NCBI GenBank assembly: GCA_002633005.1
Contig: NMRA01000015.1
Location: 1,353,671-1,415,670, forward strand
Length of the DNA: 62,000 nt
Direction of reading: 5' to 3'
DNA from: Phoronis australis
Taxonomy: Eukaryota > Phoronida > Phoronidae
Shown: one piece after another, positions 1-11,238 of the stretch
How the letters are laid out: each line of letters opens with the position of its first letter
Position numbering within the stretch: the stretch's first letter is position 1
Notes under the pieces: model-generated
What the model saw: the letters and a program-made list of their open reading frames with translations, nothing else
Database searches by the model: none
Told to the model about the DNA's origin: nothing
Position numbers and translations under genes: made by a program

Positions 1-3000
1 CAAAATAATGAAGACTTTTCGAGCAAGCCATAGCACATTCAGTTACAAGGAAAAAATGGCGGCGTTCAGGACAAGTTCCTGAACTGATGAGCCGGAAATG
101 TGGGTACGGAAATAACCGATGACAACCGGTAATCATACGCTCAGAGAGAAGGGTCAAATACTGTTACAAAATCGCTTTTGTCAAGAAAGGCGAAAAGAAT
201 ATAAACAAAGGTTGTCGAAAATAAGAATTTATGTAGTAAGTATTTTCGGATACTGGAACCACATGGGCAGTTTGCAACAAGGACTTTAAATATATTTATG
301 TGAGCATATGGACCCGTCTTATTCCCCCTCATTTCGGACAACTCCACTAATTCCTTTTCCACGTCGCTTTCCCAGCCTACTTATTGGACTATTGTTATCC
401 CGTGACTCTTAGTTTTGTCAGCTCTTGGCTCTTATTGGTTGTCCCGTGTCCTTATGAATTCTCTTTCTTATCCAATCTCGTGTTTCAGTTCATCTTCTTT
501 GCTACGGTCACAATATGGCGTACGTCCGAAAACTTAGATACTTTCCCCACTCCCTACCATCCTCCATTTTGGCATTTTCTCGTGGCCAGCGCTTTTTATT
601 GCCCATCTTACCAGAGATCTTTTATTTTACTAATTTTCCATTCTCTATCTATTACTTGTATTTGCCATAATGAATGACCTTATATCGCCTCCCTCGGTCT
701 CATTTTCATCTCTGGTAACGAGCTTGTGACGCATGTATCATTTAATATATATTACTCGGGACATATCATTCATTGCGGGCTCTTTGTACACGCCCTTGAG
801 GGAATTTTCCCTTATGCCCATCTTGCAGTGTGTTCGATGTTATTTATGCCATAATAGACATTTTCAACCATTTACCTCTCATTTCTCCAAAACATGACAT
901 TTGCAAAATAAATTTGATTAAAAATTTTAACAATCCTTCTTCGGGGTTGATGCTTTGTTATAAACTGGGCCCGCATATAAACTTTAAAGTTATCTCAAAC
1001 CTTATTTAGTGGCCTACTCTCGTATATCAAAAAACTAAGCTTTGCCAGCTATTAAAAGTATATATTTTCTGAAAGAAGAAAGATCAGGTAATATAGAAAT
1101 ATGTGTTATATTCATGTACCTTTATTATTTTTACATAAAAACTTTTAAGTCAAAATTTAATTTTTAAGAAAGTTACATTCATAGCAAAATAACCCCTGGG
1201 TGGATTAATCTTTTTTAAATGAAAACTTTACCATTTACCTCAAAAACGCTATCAGGAAATTTCGATTGGTCTTTTCGTTTGGTTTCTATGACAAATCAAC
1301 TCGCAAAATGTAAGGCATTTTTGTAAAAAATAGCAGTCGTGGTCGTCCTTGTTACATTAAGCAAAAAAACTAGGCTTTTATATTAAAAATAGTAGCAGAG
1401 TTTTTGAGATTGATGAATAAATATCAAGTTTGGAAAGTTTCAGGGAAATCTACCGAACCGTTTTCGAAAACTCGTGTTCCTAAGTTCAAATTAAGCCTAT
1501 TTGCCAAGCCGAAATCAAACCATTAAACTGGGGAGATTGATAATCTCAAGGTCTTCTGTTAATTATTCGGTGAAAACTTGTTTTCGGTCAATATGATTTA
1601 TGCATCCCTAACCGTGTTAGCTATTTCAACTTTCACGCGCACTGTCAACTGAATTTGCAGCGCGTAATTAACTTAATTATCGTTTAAACGTTAATTCTTT
1701 TTTACCGTCCCGTCGAGAGTTGGAATCAAAAGTAGGTCAACCGTTCATTATTAATACAAACCACACGCCGGGAGACTGATACGAAACTAAGTAAGAAATG
1801 GATAACAGAAATCCGAGTCCCTAGTTAAAGCAAGAGTGTGCGAAGAATTGTAACACTCCTTGGCTGAAGCACGTCGTTTTAGTATGAGATCGAAATGTCA
1901 AATTACCTATCGAATTAAGGAATTTGGGTGAGGCTTTAAAAGTCTTTTCACAACTTGCTGAGTTCGTGACCACAGAGTTACAGAGGCGTGAGACGAATCC
2001 GACCATTCGTTCTCAACGGTCGCATGCATGTAGACACACAACTCCCTCAAAACTAGGTTTTGTCTTAGTTTTCCCCGGCACCGTTCTATCATTTGTACAC
2101 TTCGTTGACTCAATATTATGATGACTTGGTGGATGAAAGAACTGAGGGTACATAAGAAGCTGCTTTGTATCTGGCGGGAGATTCGATTTGAGTGACAGCC
2201 CTGTAACCTTTGACCTAAGATAAGTAGTTAACAAATTTCCACGCTGCTGTGGGGTTCCAAGGAGGTTCTACTAAATTATTTTTCTCGCTACACGTTATAT
2301 ATTTCGTATCTGAAGTTCCCCGAGAATGAAGATAAGGTAGTTTGCGAAACATGTGTTAAATATTGTGAATATGGTATTAGATATCCTTAAGATTTTATAG
2401 GACCCTATAAAAGTGTCCTAATTAGGCCAACTTCGAAATATGTCAGAAACGTCTGATTGGATTCATATGAAACGTTCGGATACAATGTTTTATGCACTGT
2501 TCTAAAAACGCTTTTAGGAATTGTTTTAACAATATTCCACTTTTGTTTGGGGAGCTATCAAAATGGTACTTTTATGATTTTCATTAAAAATCTTTACAAT
2601 TGATACAACGAAATCGATAATAATATTTACAAACTGTAACAGCGTTTTAAATATCTCATCTTGAACATTTATATCCGATGAAATTTGACCATGGGATTGA
2701 TTCTTTTTTTGCTAAATTTTACTAAAAAGACGTGGTCACGTGTCTCAATTAATAACAGCTTGCTAAAAATTCAAAAGTCAAATTTCGCGGCCTTTCTACT
2801 TTCAGAAAATATATACTTTTACTATGTTAAATTTATACTTTTCTAGATATTTTGTTAAAAGCACACATTTGTCGATAAGGTCCTACATAACCTTAAAGCC
2901 TGGCGTCACTACATTTAGCCTGAACAAAATAACACCACGTGTAACCTACAAGCTGTTCTAAAACAGTCTACATTATTTAGATTAACACAGTGTACGAGTG

Positions 3001-6000
3001 TGTTTGGAATATTTTTTACAGCTTGAGCCTGTGACACGTGACAGAATGTTATTGAATCTTAGCCAAATCTGACCCTGATGTTTTGGGGAAATTGAAAACA
3101 AACCATGTTGTAGTTTCAGCCGTAAATGCGGACATCTTCAGGTCAACAGTGTATAGGAGCAAATGAACAATAGCTTGTTTTACTAATGGTTTCTAACGCC
3201 GGCTACTGATCTCTATACATTAGCACCTCGTGGTTTTTGGAAATTGGTCTGAAGTGAATATTAAACTTTGGTGGTTGATTTGAGAAAAACTGGCGCTCTG
3301 TTATTGCTAGTGGTTTAAGACAAGGCCCTGGTTGATAATTTTCATGCACAAAGCAAGGTAAATACCAATAAAATGTCATTTCATAACGTGCCCAGAGTCC
3401 ACTAGTAAAGCAAGAAGTCGAGACCAATTTTATAACTTACGATAAAAGATCGAAATCAAAAGATATTTTTACATATCTGGATTCCTAGCAGCTTTAACAT
3501 ATTTCATTCCATATGCGTTACATGTCGAATCCTCACAATTCCATCATAGGCATTCCCAGCATTGGGATTTAGTCATGACGCATGCTCATCGCACTTTATA
3601 CTTGGTCTGCGGCTTCTCATCGGAATGGCACGGGAACGACTCACACGCTCGTCTATGTGTGGCATTTTTTCCCAGCCCTTCAAGATGAAGGCAATACTGT
3701 CGGTCAATATCGAATTACACACAAGAACAACGCGTGCTTCTGCATAAAAATAACAGTTAACAGCCGCAGAATCCTTACTGAACGAATGTTGGCGTAGGCA
3801 AACCACAACCTATGACCCCACCTGATTCTGTCATTATTGTTTACGAAATTATTAGACTTCATGAACGTCGTGATTAACCATGTATATGGACATCACGTTA
3901 AAAAGTTTTCCCAAGAAGTCATTAAGACTTCATTCAAAGTAACGATTTCTGAATCCAAATATACGAGTCATTCAATCATAGCAAGAGGTCAAATGCCTTG
4001 TTAAAAATATTGACTATTTAGTTGGTGTAAATATTTTTATCAAGGCTGTTAAAAATTATAGAAATACAACAATATTCGACTACTCAACTCTAGCATTTAG
4101 TTTTCTCTGTTCAGTTGACACATATAACGATGAGGACTTGTGGTTTTGTTATCCTGTATATACATGTAGTTGTCCAGTTCAAAACAATGTAGAGTAATAC
4201 AGACCAGGTCGTGGTGAAGTACAACACTTACCTACTCCGCCCTGGCCTTTTCTTCACTGGTGAATTTGTAGCAGTAAGAATCAAGTTTGATCGTTATGCC
4301 AGGAGGGTAAAACAAGAGAAAACCATCGAATCATGGCTTGTGAGCCTACAATACAATCACGCCATACACGTTGCGCGGGTTCGTGACCCATTGACTGAAC
4401 TCAACCGCATGAACTTATGAGGTCATGGGAGAGATTTTTTGCGTGAGGCCTGGAGCCATAAATATATTTTACATGGCGCACAAGAATGAACGTGATTATG
4501 AAAACCAGTTCAATTAATTCCGTGTTGTTTATGGATATTGCGCTGATTTTCGACGAGAAAAAATACCGGTAACTTGTCATTGAAAAACTAGCGTATGCCA
4601 GTTTCGGTGAAATTAGAGCAAGCCAAAGTACCAAGGGGGGCTACTGAGACGAAAATTTGAAATCCAAGGGATGTTTGTTCAATAAATACACCCACTGAAT
4701 AGCTGCGATGAACGTAGTTCGCCCAGCTCCCCATAGTTACTGTTCACAAGCGTACAATAATCAAGGGAAAAGTCCCAAACAACTGTACGTCAGCACATGT
4801 TACCGATGGTTTTTTACTGAAAACGACACCACATAAAGTCTCAATATCAAAAAGGTCTCGAGAAAAAATGAACTGATACTTCCAGGCGTATGTTCTATAT
4901 AAGGTTGTCCGACTTAACAGAGGAATTCGGAACCGTTAGTGACCCTGCCATGGTAAAATGCGATAAGAGAAAAATAGAAATTCGGACATGCCAATTTCCC
5001 ATTAGTATAACTATAGAACTTTGACAGGGTAGAGTTCAGTAGCTGTGTTGGGGCGAGAAAAATCTAGCTAAGATCACGTGCTCTGATTGAAAATGCACGA
5101 AAATATATCTCGCGAGGTGAGGTATTAGGGTAATAGAACTTGACCCAGGTCTACAGTTCTGTGAAGGTACCTGTCGGGAACCTGTATAGTCAGAAAGCAG
5201 CATATTTTACCGGCTTCGTAATATCTCAGGTATAAGCCCGAGTGTATTTTAGGAAACAGGGTGTATATAATCACAAAACGTGCCTGACATGGAAATGAGG
5301 ACCAATGTGTAGTTCAGAGATGACACCAATGGTATCGTTAGTAAAGTTCACAGATAAGTGAAAAAAGTAATGAAATAAAGTAATGCCCCGTTTCTCTTGA
5401 CGATGTTTTGTAATCGATGACACCGAATATCATTCTGGGATACCCTTGAAATTTTAATTGAGGCTCAGTTAATTGGTCCATGGCTGTATTCGGCAGAATA
5501 CAGACCCGTGGGGTTATATATGTGGGGCCCGGTGGGGGGGGGTTGCTTGGGAAAATCAACAATATTTATCGTATTTGGTTTTCTCAAAGACTACTGGGAA
5601 AATCTGATGTGTAGACGAAAATCTTGTATGCGACAATTGAATATTGAAAAATGTAGTATGAGGAAAACCTGAACGTACTAAACCACCTGTGAATATGGTT
5701 GGTAGCTTTTACTTCGTTTTATTGTTAAAAAGTAACCCCAGATAATTAATTTTTTTGGAATGTGCAAGCAGTTTACTATTCTCATACGAGTCAACTGAAA
5801 CAGGTGACCCCAAAATATTTCATGGCATCAAGGGTGAAACGTTGACAACTACGGGGAAACGATATGTGATACTAACGACAAAGTAGTCTATTTGGTAACG
5901 AAGATGTGCGCTTTAGCAGCGACCAGGGGTAGGGAACGAAAATGGTGGCGGCTGGAATATAGCTAACGTATTGCAAATTATATGTGCCACCAAAATTGTT

Positions 6001-6123
6001 TAACATCTTTTTAAGGTCCGGCATAATTTACGTCTCTCTTACCCGCCCGTTGGCAGCTACCTTGAATTGTTCTTAGCATCATTATATAATCTGGCCCACG
6101 AAAACTTGAATTTTAAATTAGCT
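1..6123. other. Intergenic, no gene recognised
   Basis: AT-rich sequence with only short, unconnected open frames (all under 100 codons) on both strands. None resembles a family I know or joins to another through plausible splice sites. The segment 3562-3806 is open in several frames at once and somewhat richer in GC, but gives no recognisable protein. The only structure I can support is a dispersed repeat at about 2705-2900. Confidence 0.6.
2705..2900 (+). repeat. Dispersed repeat, copy 1
   Basis: This stretch shares blocks with 43952-44135, inside the last RNF17 intron. Shared blocks in the same order are TTTTTTGCTAAATTTTAC, a CACGTG-containing segment, CAGAAAATATATACTTTTACT, a TAGATATTT block and TAAGGTCCTAC. 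Divergence is substantial with small indels, so both are old copies. Ends and family are unknown. Confidence 0.6.
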
Positions 6124-6128
6124 CTCAG

Positions 6129-6442
6129 TATTGGAATGTGTTTGTGACAGGTTTCCATGGTTTATTTAGCTTAGGTATTTCCTGTACATGTTCTGTTTAA
6201 AGTTATTATTGCTACCTCTTGACATATATTTACAAATCATTCCAGCCCTATCCAATCTTCTCCATTGGTTAGTTTTACATTTGGCGCACATTCTGATTGG
6301 TCGAATAGGTTCACTTGCATGTTATATGTAATATCTTTATACTATCACACCAGAAGCTTTTAATACATCATACCGAACACAAGTACTTTTTCTCTTCGAA
6401 CCACCTCGGGTTTTATCTTTGAACAATGAAAACCCCGCCACA
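6129..6442 (+). repeat. 5' LTR of the BEL/Pao element
   Basis: Aligns over its whole length with 7677-7987. It begins TATTGGAATGTG and ends CACA. The usual LTR start TG appears mutated to TA in both copies. The end was placed where the target duplication CTCAG and the downstream primer-binding site both fit. Confidence 0.85.
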
Positions 6443-7190
6443 TCTTTTTGGTGCCGTGACTCAACGCTTCTCACTACACTATGTCAGAAAGCAAGGCACA
6501 ACTGCCAGCCAGAAGATGAGGCAACCGAGCTTCCTTCACAAATTAAGAGATATACGCAGCTACAAGAACAACACTCCACTGAAAGACGTCAGCGAGGAAA
6601 TTTTTAACTTGAATACTACACTCAACACGCTTTCCGACCTGGACACCTCAATCGCTCAATTCATACAGTAAAATGAGCTGGACACAATTTGCAAAGAAGC
6701 GATTGATTACATTGAGGATAGAAAACAACAACTGATTAACATCAAAAACTCGGTAAAACAAGTGCAGGAACAACCTTCATTCGTTCATACCTCCACCTGT
6801 CACAACGCCGCAGCCTCACCATGGATTTCGACTACCGACCCTACAATTGCAGAAGTTCAGTGAGGATATCATGGAATTTCAACAGTTTTGGGATTTATTC
6901 GATGGCAGTGTCCATAGTCAGTCATTACCTCCTCTTCAGAAGTTTGTATATCTGAAATCTCTCCCCACCGATGAACCACTTCGACTTATCGATGGACTAT
7001 CAATAGACAATAGCAATTACACCATCGCGGTCCAGCTTCTTGCAGAGCTATACGGATCTACCTCTGAAATCAAGTCAGCCCTCATCGAATCTATCACCAG
7101 CATGGATGCACCCACACAAGCCACCTTGCCAGCATCCGTTCGTTTTATGACAGCCTAGAGACGACCCAAATTTTGGGGCGTCAGCAGTAT
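6426..7190 (+). pseudogene. BEL/Pao gag remnant with DUF1759-type region
   Basis: An open frame starts at the ATG at 6426 and is cut by an in-frame TAA at 6669-6671. The reading resumes downstream in another frame around 6843-7158. That part contains FSEDIMEFQQFWDLFDG, LPPLQKFVYLKSL and a later LIDGLSI...AVQLLAELYGS, the pattern typical of the DUF1759 region of BEL/Pao gag proteins. A third frame continues with FYDSLETT near 7146. The stop and frame changes show that it is not functional. The family is assigned from motif recall, not a search. Confidence 0.75.
6449..6460 (+). other. Primer-binding site of the BEL/Pao element
   Basis: TGGTGCCGTGAC begins 6 bases after the 5' LTR. The leading TGG pairs with a tRNA 3' CCA end. 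I did not assign the tRNA species. Confidence 0.65.
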
Positions 7191-7222
7191 AGCTACGATA
7201 CGCAAGACGTTCCAACATGTTA

Positions 7223-7441
7223 CATGCGTTTACTTGGCGATGGAAATCCGAGTATCTTACATCTCTTCGCGAGTATCACAATATCAAATCTGGTTGCCAA
7301 TCCGTGAACATCAATTGTGGTGACATCGTTCTTATCAGTGACGAAAATACCCCACGTGTTATGTGGAATATGGGCAAAGTGGAAAAACTCAATCGCGTTA
7401 ACGATGAACATGTGCGTTCTGTGGTTCTCAAAACGAAATAA
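7223..7441 (+). pseudogene. BEL/Pao DUF5641-type integrase C-terminus remnant
   Basis: The frame reads WRWKSEYLTSLREYHN and later GDIVLISDENTPRVMWNMGK and VRSVVLKTK. This matches the usual DUF5641 pattern found after the integrase in BEL/Pao polyproteins. It lies immediately after the gag remnant, so the whole enzymatic core between the two has been deleted. It ends about 235 bases before the 3' LTR. Confidence 0.8.
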
Positions 7442-7676
7442 CCAGTAGACCCATTAAGAAACTTTACCCCTTGGAAACGTCATCATAAACTGCACGATAC
7501 GGACTCCATATAACTTACTCGATTGTGACATGTATATCTTGTTTACTAGTCCTATTGTCTTGTTTCACATTTGTTTGCTGTTTTAGTTCCGTATTGACTT
7601 ATTTTATGTTTGCCTAATTTATTTCTCGTTTCGACCATTTCCTATTATTTTCACCATTTTTCACGCCCGGGGAGAA

Positions 7677-7987
7677 TATTGGGATGTGTTTGTGACAGGT
7701 TTTCATGATTTATTTAGCTTAGGTATTTCCTGTACATGTTCAATTTAAAGTTATTAATTGTCACCTCCTGACATATATTTACAAATCATCACAGCCCAAG
7801 CTAATCTTCTTCATTGGTTGGTTTTATATTTGGCGCACATTCTGATTGATCGAATAGTCTCACTTGCATGTTATATGTTATATCTTTATACTATCACACC
7901 AGAAGCTTTTAATACATCATAGCGAACACAAGTACTTTTTCTCTCCGAATCGCCTCGGGTTTTATCTTTGTACAATAAAAACCCACA
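7677..7987 (+). repeat. 3' LTR of the BEL/Pao element
   Basis: Direct repeat of 6129-6442 with scattered substitutions and short indels, preceded by a purine-rich tract. It carries CAATAAAAACCC near its 3' end where the 5' LTR has CAATGAAAACCC. Confidence 0.85.
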
Positions 7988-8120
7988 CTCAGTGGGAGCG
8001 ACAAGCGTTAAACAATAGTTATAATCATGGTTCGGTTGTTGTTGGAACACAACAGTTGAATGAACAAATGCAATTCATGTATCCGATACCAAAAAATGTA
8101 AGCCTGTAGGTACCAGTACA

Positions 8121-11100
8121 CAAAGCCTTCACCCCGGCCAACCCGCGACCGAGAACGCCCGAAAGGCGATCGAGAACGAGACCTTGCACCAAAAATGGCA
8201 GACGACAGTGACGTACCCGGTTCTGCTTAAATAGAGGCTACTTTGGTACGAATGCTACTCACAGAAAAGCGTCAGAGTGCAACCTGAGTGGTGGATCTGA
8301 AATAATAATTGGCTTTTGCTTATTTTTTAAATAAAGAAATCAGAAAGCAATGGCTTTCGGTAAAATGCCTCGTAAAATCGACAATTTCTACTTGTTATTA
8401 GCAATTCCAGGGTTCTTAAGAAGAGGCGTGGGACGATAGTTTAATCGTCCCTGGTGACATCTTTGTTAGTTATGATTTGTGAAACAATTTGAGATATTTA
8501 CCAATACAAGCATGTCCTTGTGTGAGACGGCGAGCGGGAACGAAGTCGTTAATTCTCTATGGCGATTGTGAACGCAAAAAAGCGATCGTGAACGTACACT
8601 TTTTTCTCTGCATGTCCCCGAATAGTAGTTCAAGTTACCATGCGTGCAACAAGCCTTCAATATGGGGAGCTCGAATTCCTGACGTTGTGGACCTTTTGCT
8701 AGCAAAAGAGCGGGCGGACTAAAAAAAAGGAAGCACCAGTGTGTATTGCGCGTTTGCGCTTGTTTAGTGGACTTTTTGTCTCTCGAGGGAAGGACCTTTT
8801 TGTCCTCCGAGCTCTACCCCCCTGGGTGCGCGCATGGTTACCGTGTTATGTCAATAATTTTAGAATAATAAGGAGCCTGAATTAGTTGATGGGGTGATTA
8901 TTAATTACATCGTTTTTTTCATGATTTCTAACTGAGATTTAGCCTAACAAACATAATTGAATGCGTTGATTTTTTTTCAGTTGAACTGTCGCTACACGAC
9001 GAGTCTTTCAGGGTGTTAACGTCCACGCCTTCAAAAAAGAGTAGTACAACTGCTCCATGTCACAAAGGAGTGAGTGTGTATGTTGTGGAGCTTCGTTCAG
9101 GAACTAAGAAGTCGATTTAGTATGACCACATGGCAATAAAACACAGTGACACTACAACAAGCAAGACCTTTACCAGCTCTGTGATTGACGCGTTGCATGC
9201 GTCACGAGTTTTTTACCAATATAGGAAAACACAACATGAACCAGGTGCTCAAGAACCAAGTGAATTCCGTGTCCTTTCTGTGATCAATGTTTCACGGAAA
9301 GAGTGAGCCTGACCGGACACCTGCGTCACAGCACGAGGACACTCCTTTTTGTGGTGAATGTGGCATGTCATGCAAACAGTATGTCTCCTACATAGCAAGC
9401 AGAAACGTCATGAATGAAATCATTAAGTCCAGTGGTGAAGGTTGTTAAGTCACTATAGTTTATTCAGATTTACGGAGTTTATGGTTGGTAGTTGTCTGAT
9501 GTGATAGTATTTTGACGTTTTGTTTTGAACCTTTTTTCCTCAAGTTTCTTTCTATATTTGTGTTATTTCAAAAAGATCTTTAACAGAACCAGTGCATTTT
9601 TGTAGTGTTAAGGTAGATTTCAATGGCCATGACCATTGGCCAATTCTTACATACAATTGTTCTGACCAATTAGTATTTTGAAAGAAAATATATGTCTATG
9701 ATTATTGTAGAAATTGCTAACACATTGTTGTTGATTTCCTGTGAGAGACTATTATACTACCAATTATTGTCCCAAATACATTGTCTATGATTTAGTGATG
9801 ATTTAGAATAATACATTCCAAAAGTAATTCGTAGGAAATGTTCAATAGATTTGTATAATGTTGATTTCGCTAAAGCATATTTTCTATATTTTTGTATGAC
9901 CAATTTTGAGATATGTGTGATAAAAGATAAATATTATAATAGAAATGCTATAATATTGTTGTTGATTTCCTGTTTAAATCACAACAGTGTGTAGTTGAAG
10001 TGACGTTAATGACAACATGCTGACTACGTTTTGAGAAAATCACAATATAGTACGTGTATTATAAGTGTCTCAATCTTTTACAATGTCACATTAAACTGGA
10101 GATCATGAACTGATGATGCAGGTGACCTTCGGACCAAGACTACAAAACAGAAGAGTTAAACACAAGGTACATTCAAGTCAATCTCTTCATCTCTGTATCG
10201 ATGTTATCAGTGAAATCCCACCCGTTTTATCAGCACACCAGTTTACACAACTTCTGGACAATTTTTAGATCCCAGACGTTTATGAGTGGGAATCTTTGAA
10301 TCATTTCCTGAATGGTGTTGCCTTTACAAGAAGATTCTACACTCGCTTTCATCAGCTGCGACAATTTGTTTACCCCTGTCTGACAGGCCACATGGAACAA
10401 CACCTGGGAGAGTCTTAAGTTTAGAACCGCTTGTTCTCAGTGGTTTCGTCTAAAAGTAGATGTCTGTATTTCAAAACCCTGGTAGGGTGTACCTTCACGT
10501 CGTGAATAACATGTCCGTTGAATCTCGCCTCACAATAACGATGAACTTGTTTCCTGAAATGAAAATAAATTCGTTTGTGAAACTAAAATTATGCTTGATG
10601 TACATGTAGTGCTCATGGCAATTTAATGGAAATATGCTATTCTGTGGTTCAGTTTTGATATGAAAGTAACACAGTAATGACGCAAAATGTGATTATTACA
10701 TTGCACCACACTTATTTCGTAACCTTTTTCACGTTTTTAAGTAAAAAGTTCATTACTGTTCGACACACCACGATGCGTTCCCGATCGCATAAACGAGCAC
10801 AAATTTGCGTTCCCGATCGCATCTTTCAACAGAAAAGCGTCGAAAAATCAGAGATCCTGACAAAACTACAAAAAGAAGCGTTGTGTTATATTTTCACACG
10901 TCATTTCTTTATAACTTCATGGTCAATTTATTGATTTAGTGCCAAAAACAATGGGAATTTGCCAAAATGGCATACAAATCACCTTCGGCTAATGCGATGC
11001 TTCGGTCAACGTAACTTTTCTCTTATAATTGGAAGAGACACTAGCCTAAACCTCTACCTGCCCTTTCTCAATGTGTTACGCCTTGAACTCATTTCTCTGT

Positions 11101-11238
11101 TTTCACATTGGAAGTAAAAACAACGAAAATTCATCAAATTTAGTGACTCACCTTGCCTGGCTTCGCTTCTCGGGTCAAATTTTGTTCTCGATCGCCTTCC
11201 GGGCGTTCTCGATCGCGGGTTGGCCGGGGTGGACTTTG
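8121..11238. mobile_element. Decayed DNA transposon with inverted ends and subterminal motif array
   Basis: The left end CAAAGCCTTCACCCCGG at 8121 is inverted at the right end (11222-11238), and the match continues inward through about 60 bases containing CCGGCCAACCCGCGA. A 13-bp motif GCGATCGnGAACG occurs five times on the left (8145, 8166, 8530, 8562, 8582) and, inverted, four times on the right (10776, 10808, 11183, 11204). Such convergent subterminal copies are typical of transposase-binding arrays. The interior holds a decayed reading frame (8983-9450) but no intact transposase. No target duplication is evident and I cannot name the superfamily. The two ends could instead be separate insertions of one repeat. 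Confidence 0.6.
8983..9450 (+). pseudogene. Decayed coding relic with C2H2-like zinc-finger traces
   Basis: After an acceptor-like TTTTTTTTCAG, a frame runs ELSLHDESFRVLTSTPSK to a TAG at 9118-9120 and continues past it to about 9270. A frame change then gives CPFCDQCFTERVSLTGHLRH, which looks like a C2H2 finger, followed by a second partial finger, CGECGMSCKQY. A related TGHMEQH trace occurs near 10390. Stops and frame changes exclude a working protein. It may be the transposase or an accessory protein of the surrounding element, or a captured host zinc finger. Family unknown. Confidence 0.4.

Larger units (their letters stand above)
6124..7992 (+). mobile_element. BEL/Pao LTR retrotransposon, internally deleted, non-autonomous
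   Basis: A complete provirus-like insertion of 1,859 bp with two similar direct LTRs (6129-6442 and 7677-7987) and a perfect 5-bp target duplication CTCAG at 6124-6128 and 7988-7992. A primer-binding site TGGTGCCGTGAC lies 6 bases after the 5' LTR, and a purine-rich CCGGGGAGAA tract precedes the 3' LTR. Internal coding remnants match the BEL/Pao order: a gag-like part with a DUF1759-type segment, then a C-terminal integrase DUF5641-type segment. Nearly all of pol (protease, reverse transcriptase, RNase H, integrase core) is missing, so the copy cannot move by itself. BEL/Pao elements are common in invertebrates and absent from mammals. The LTRs differ by scattered substitutions and small indels, so the insertion is not recent. 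Confidence 0.9.
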
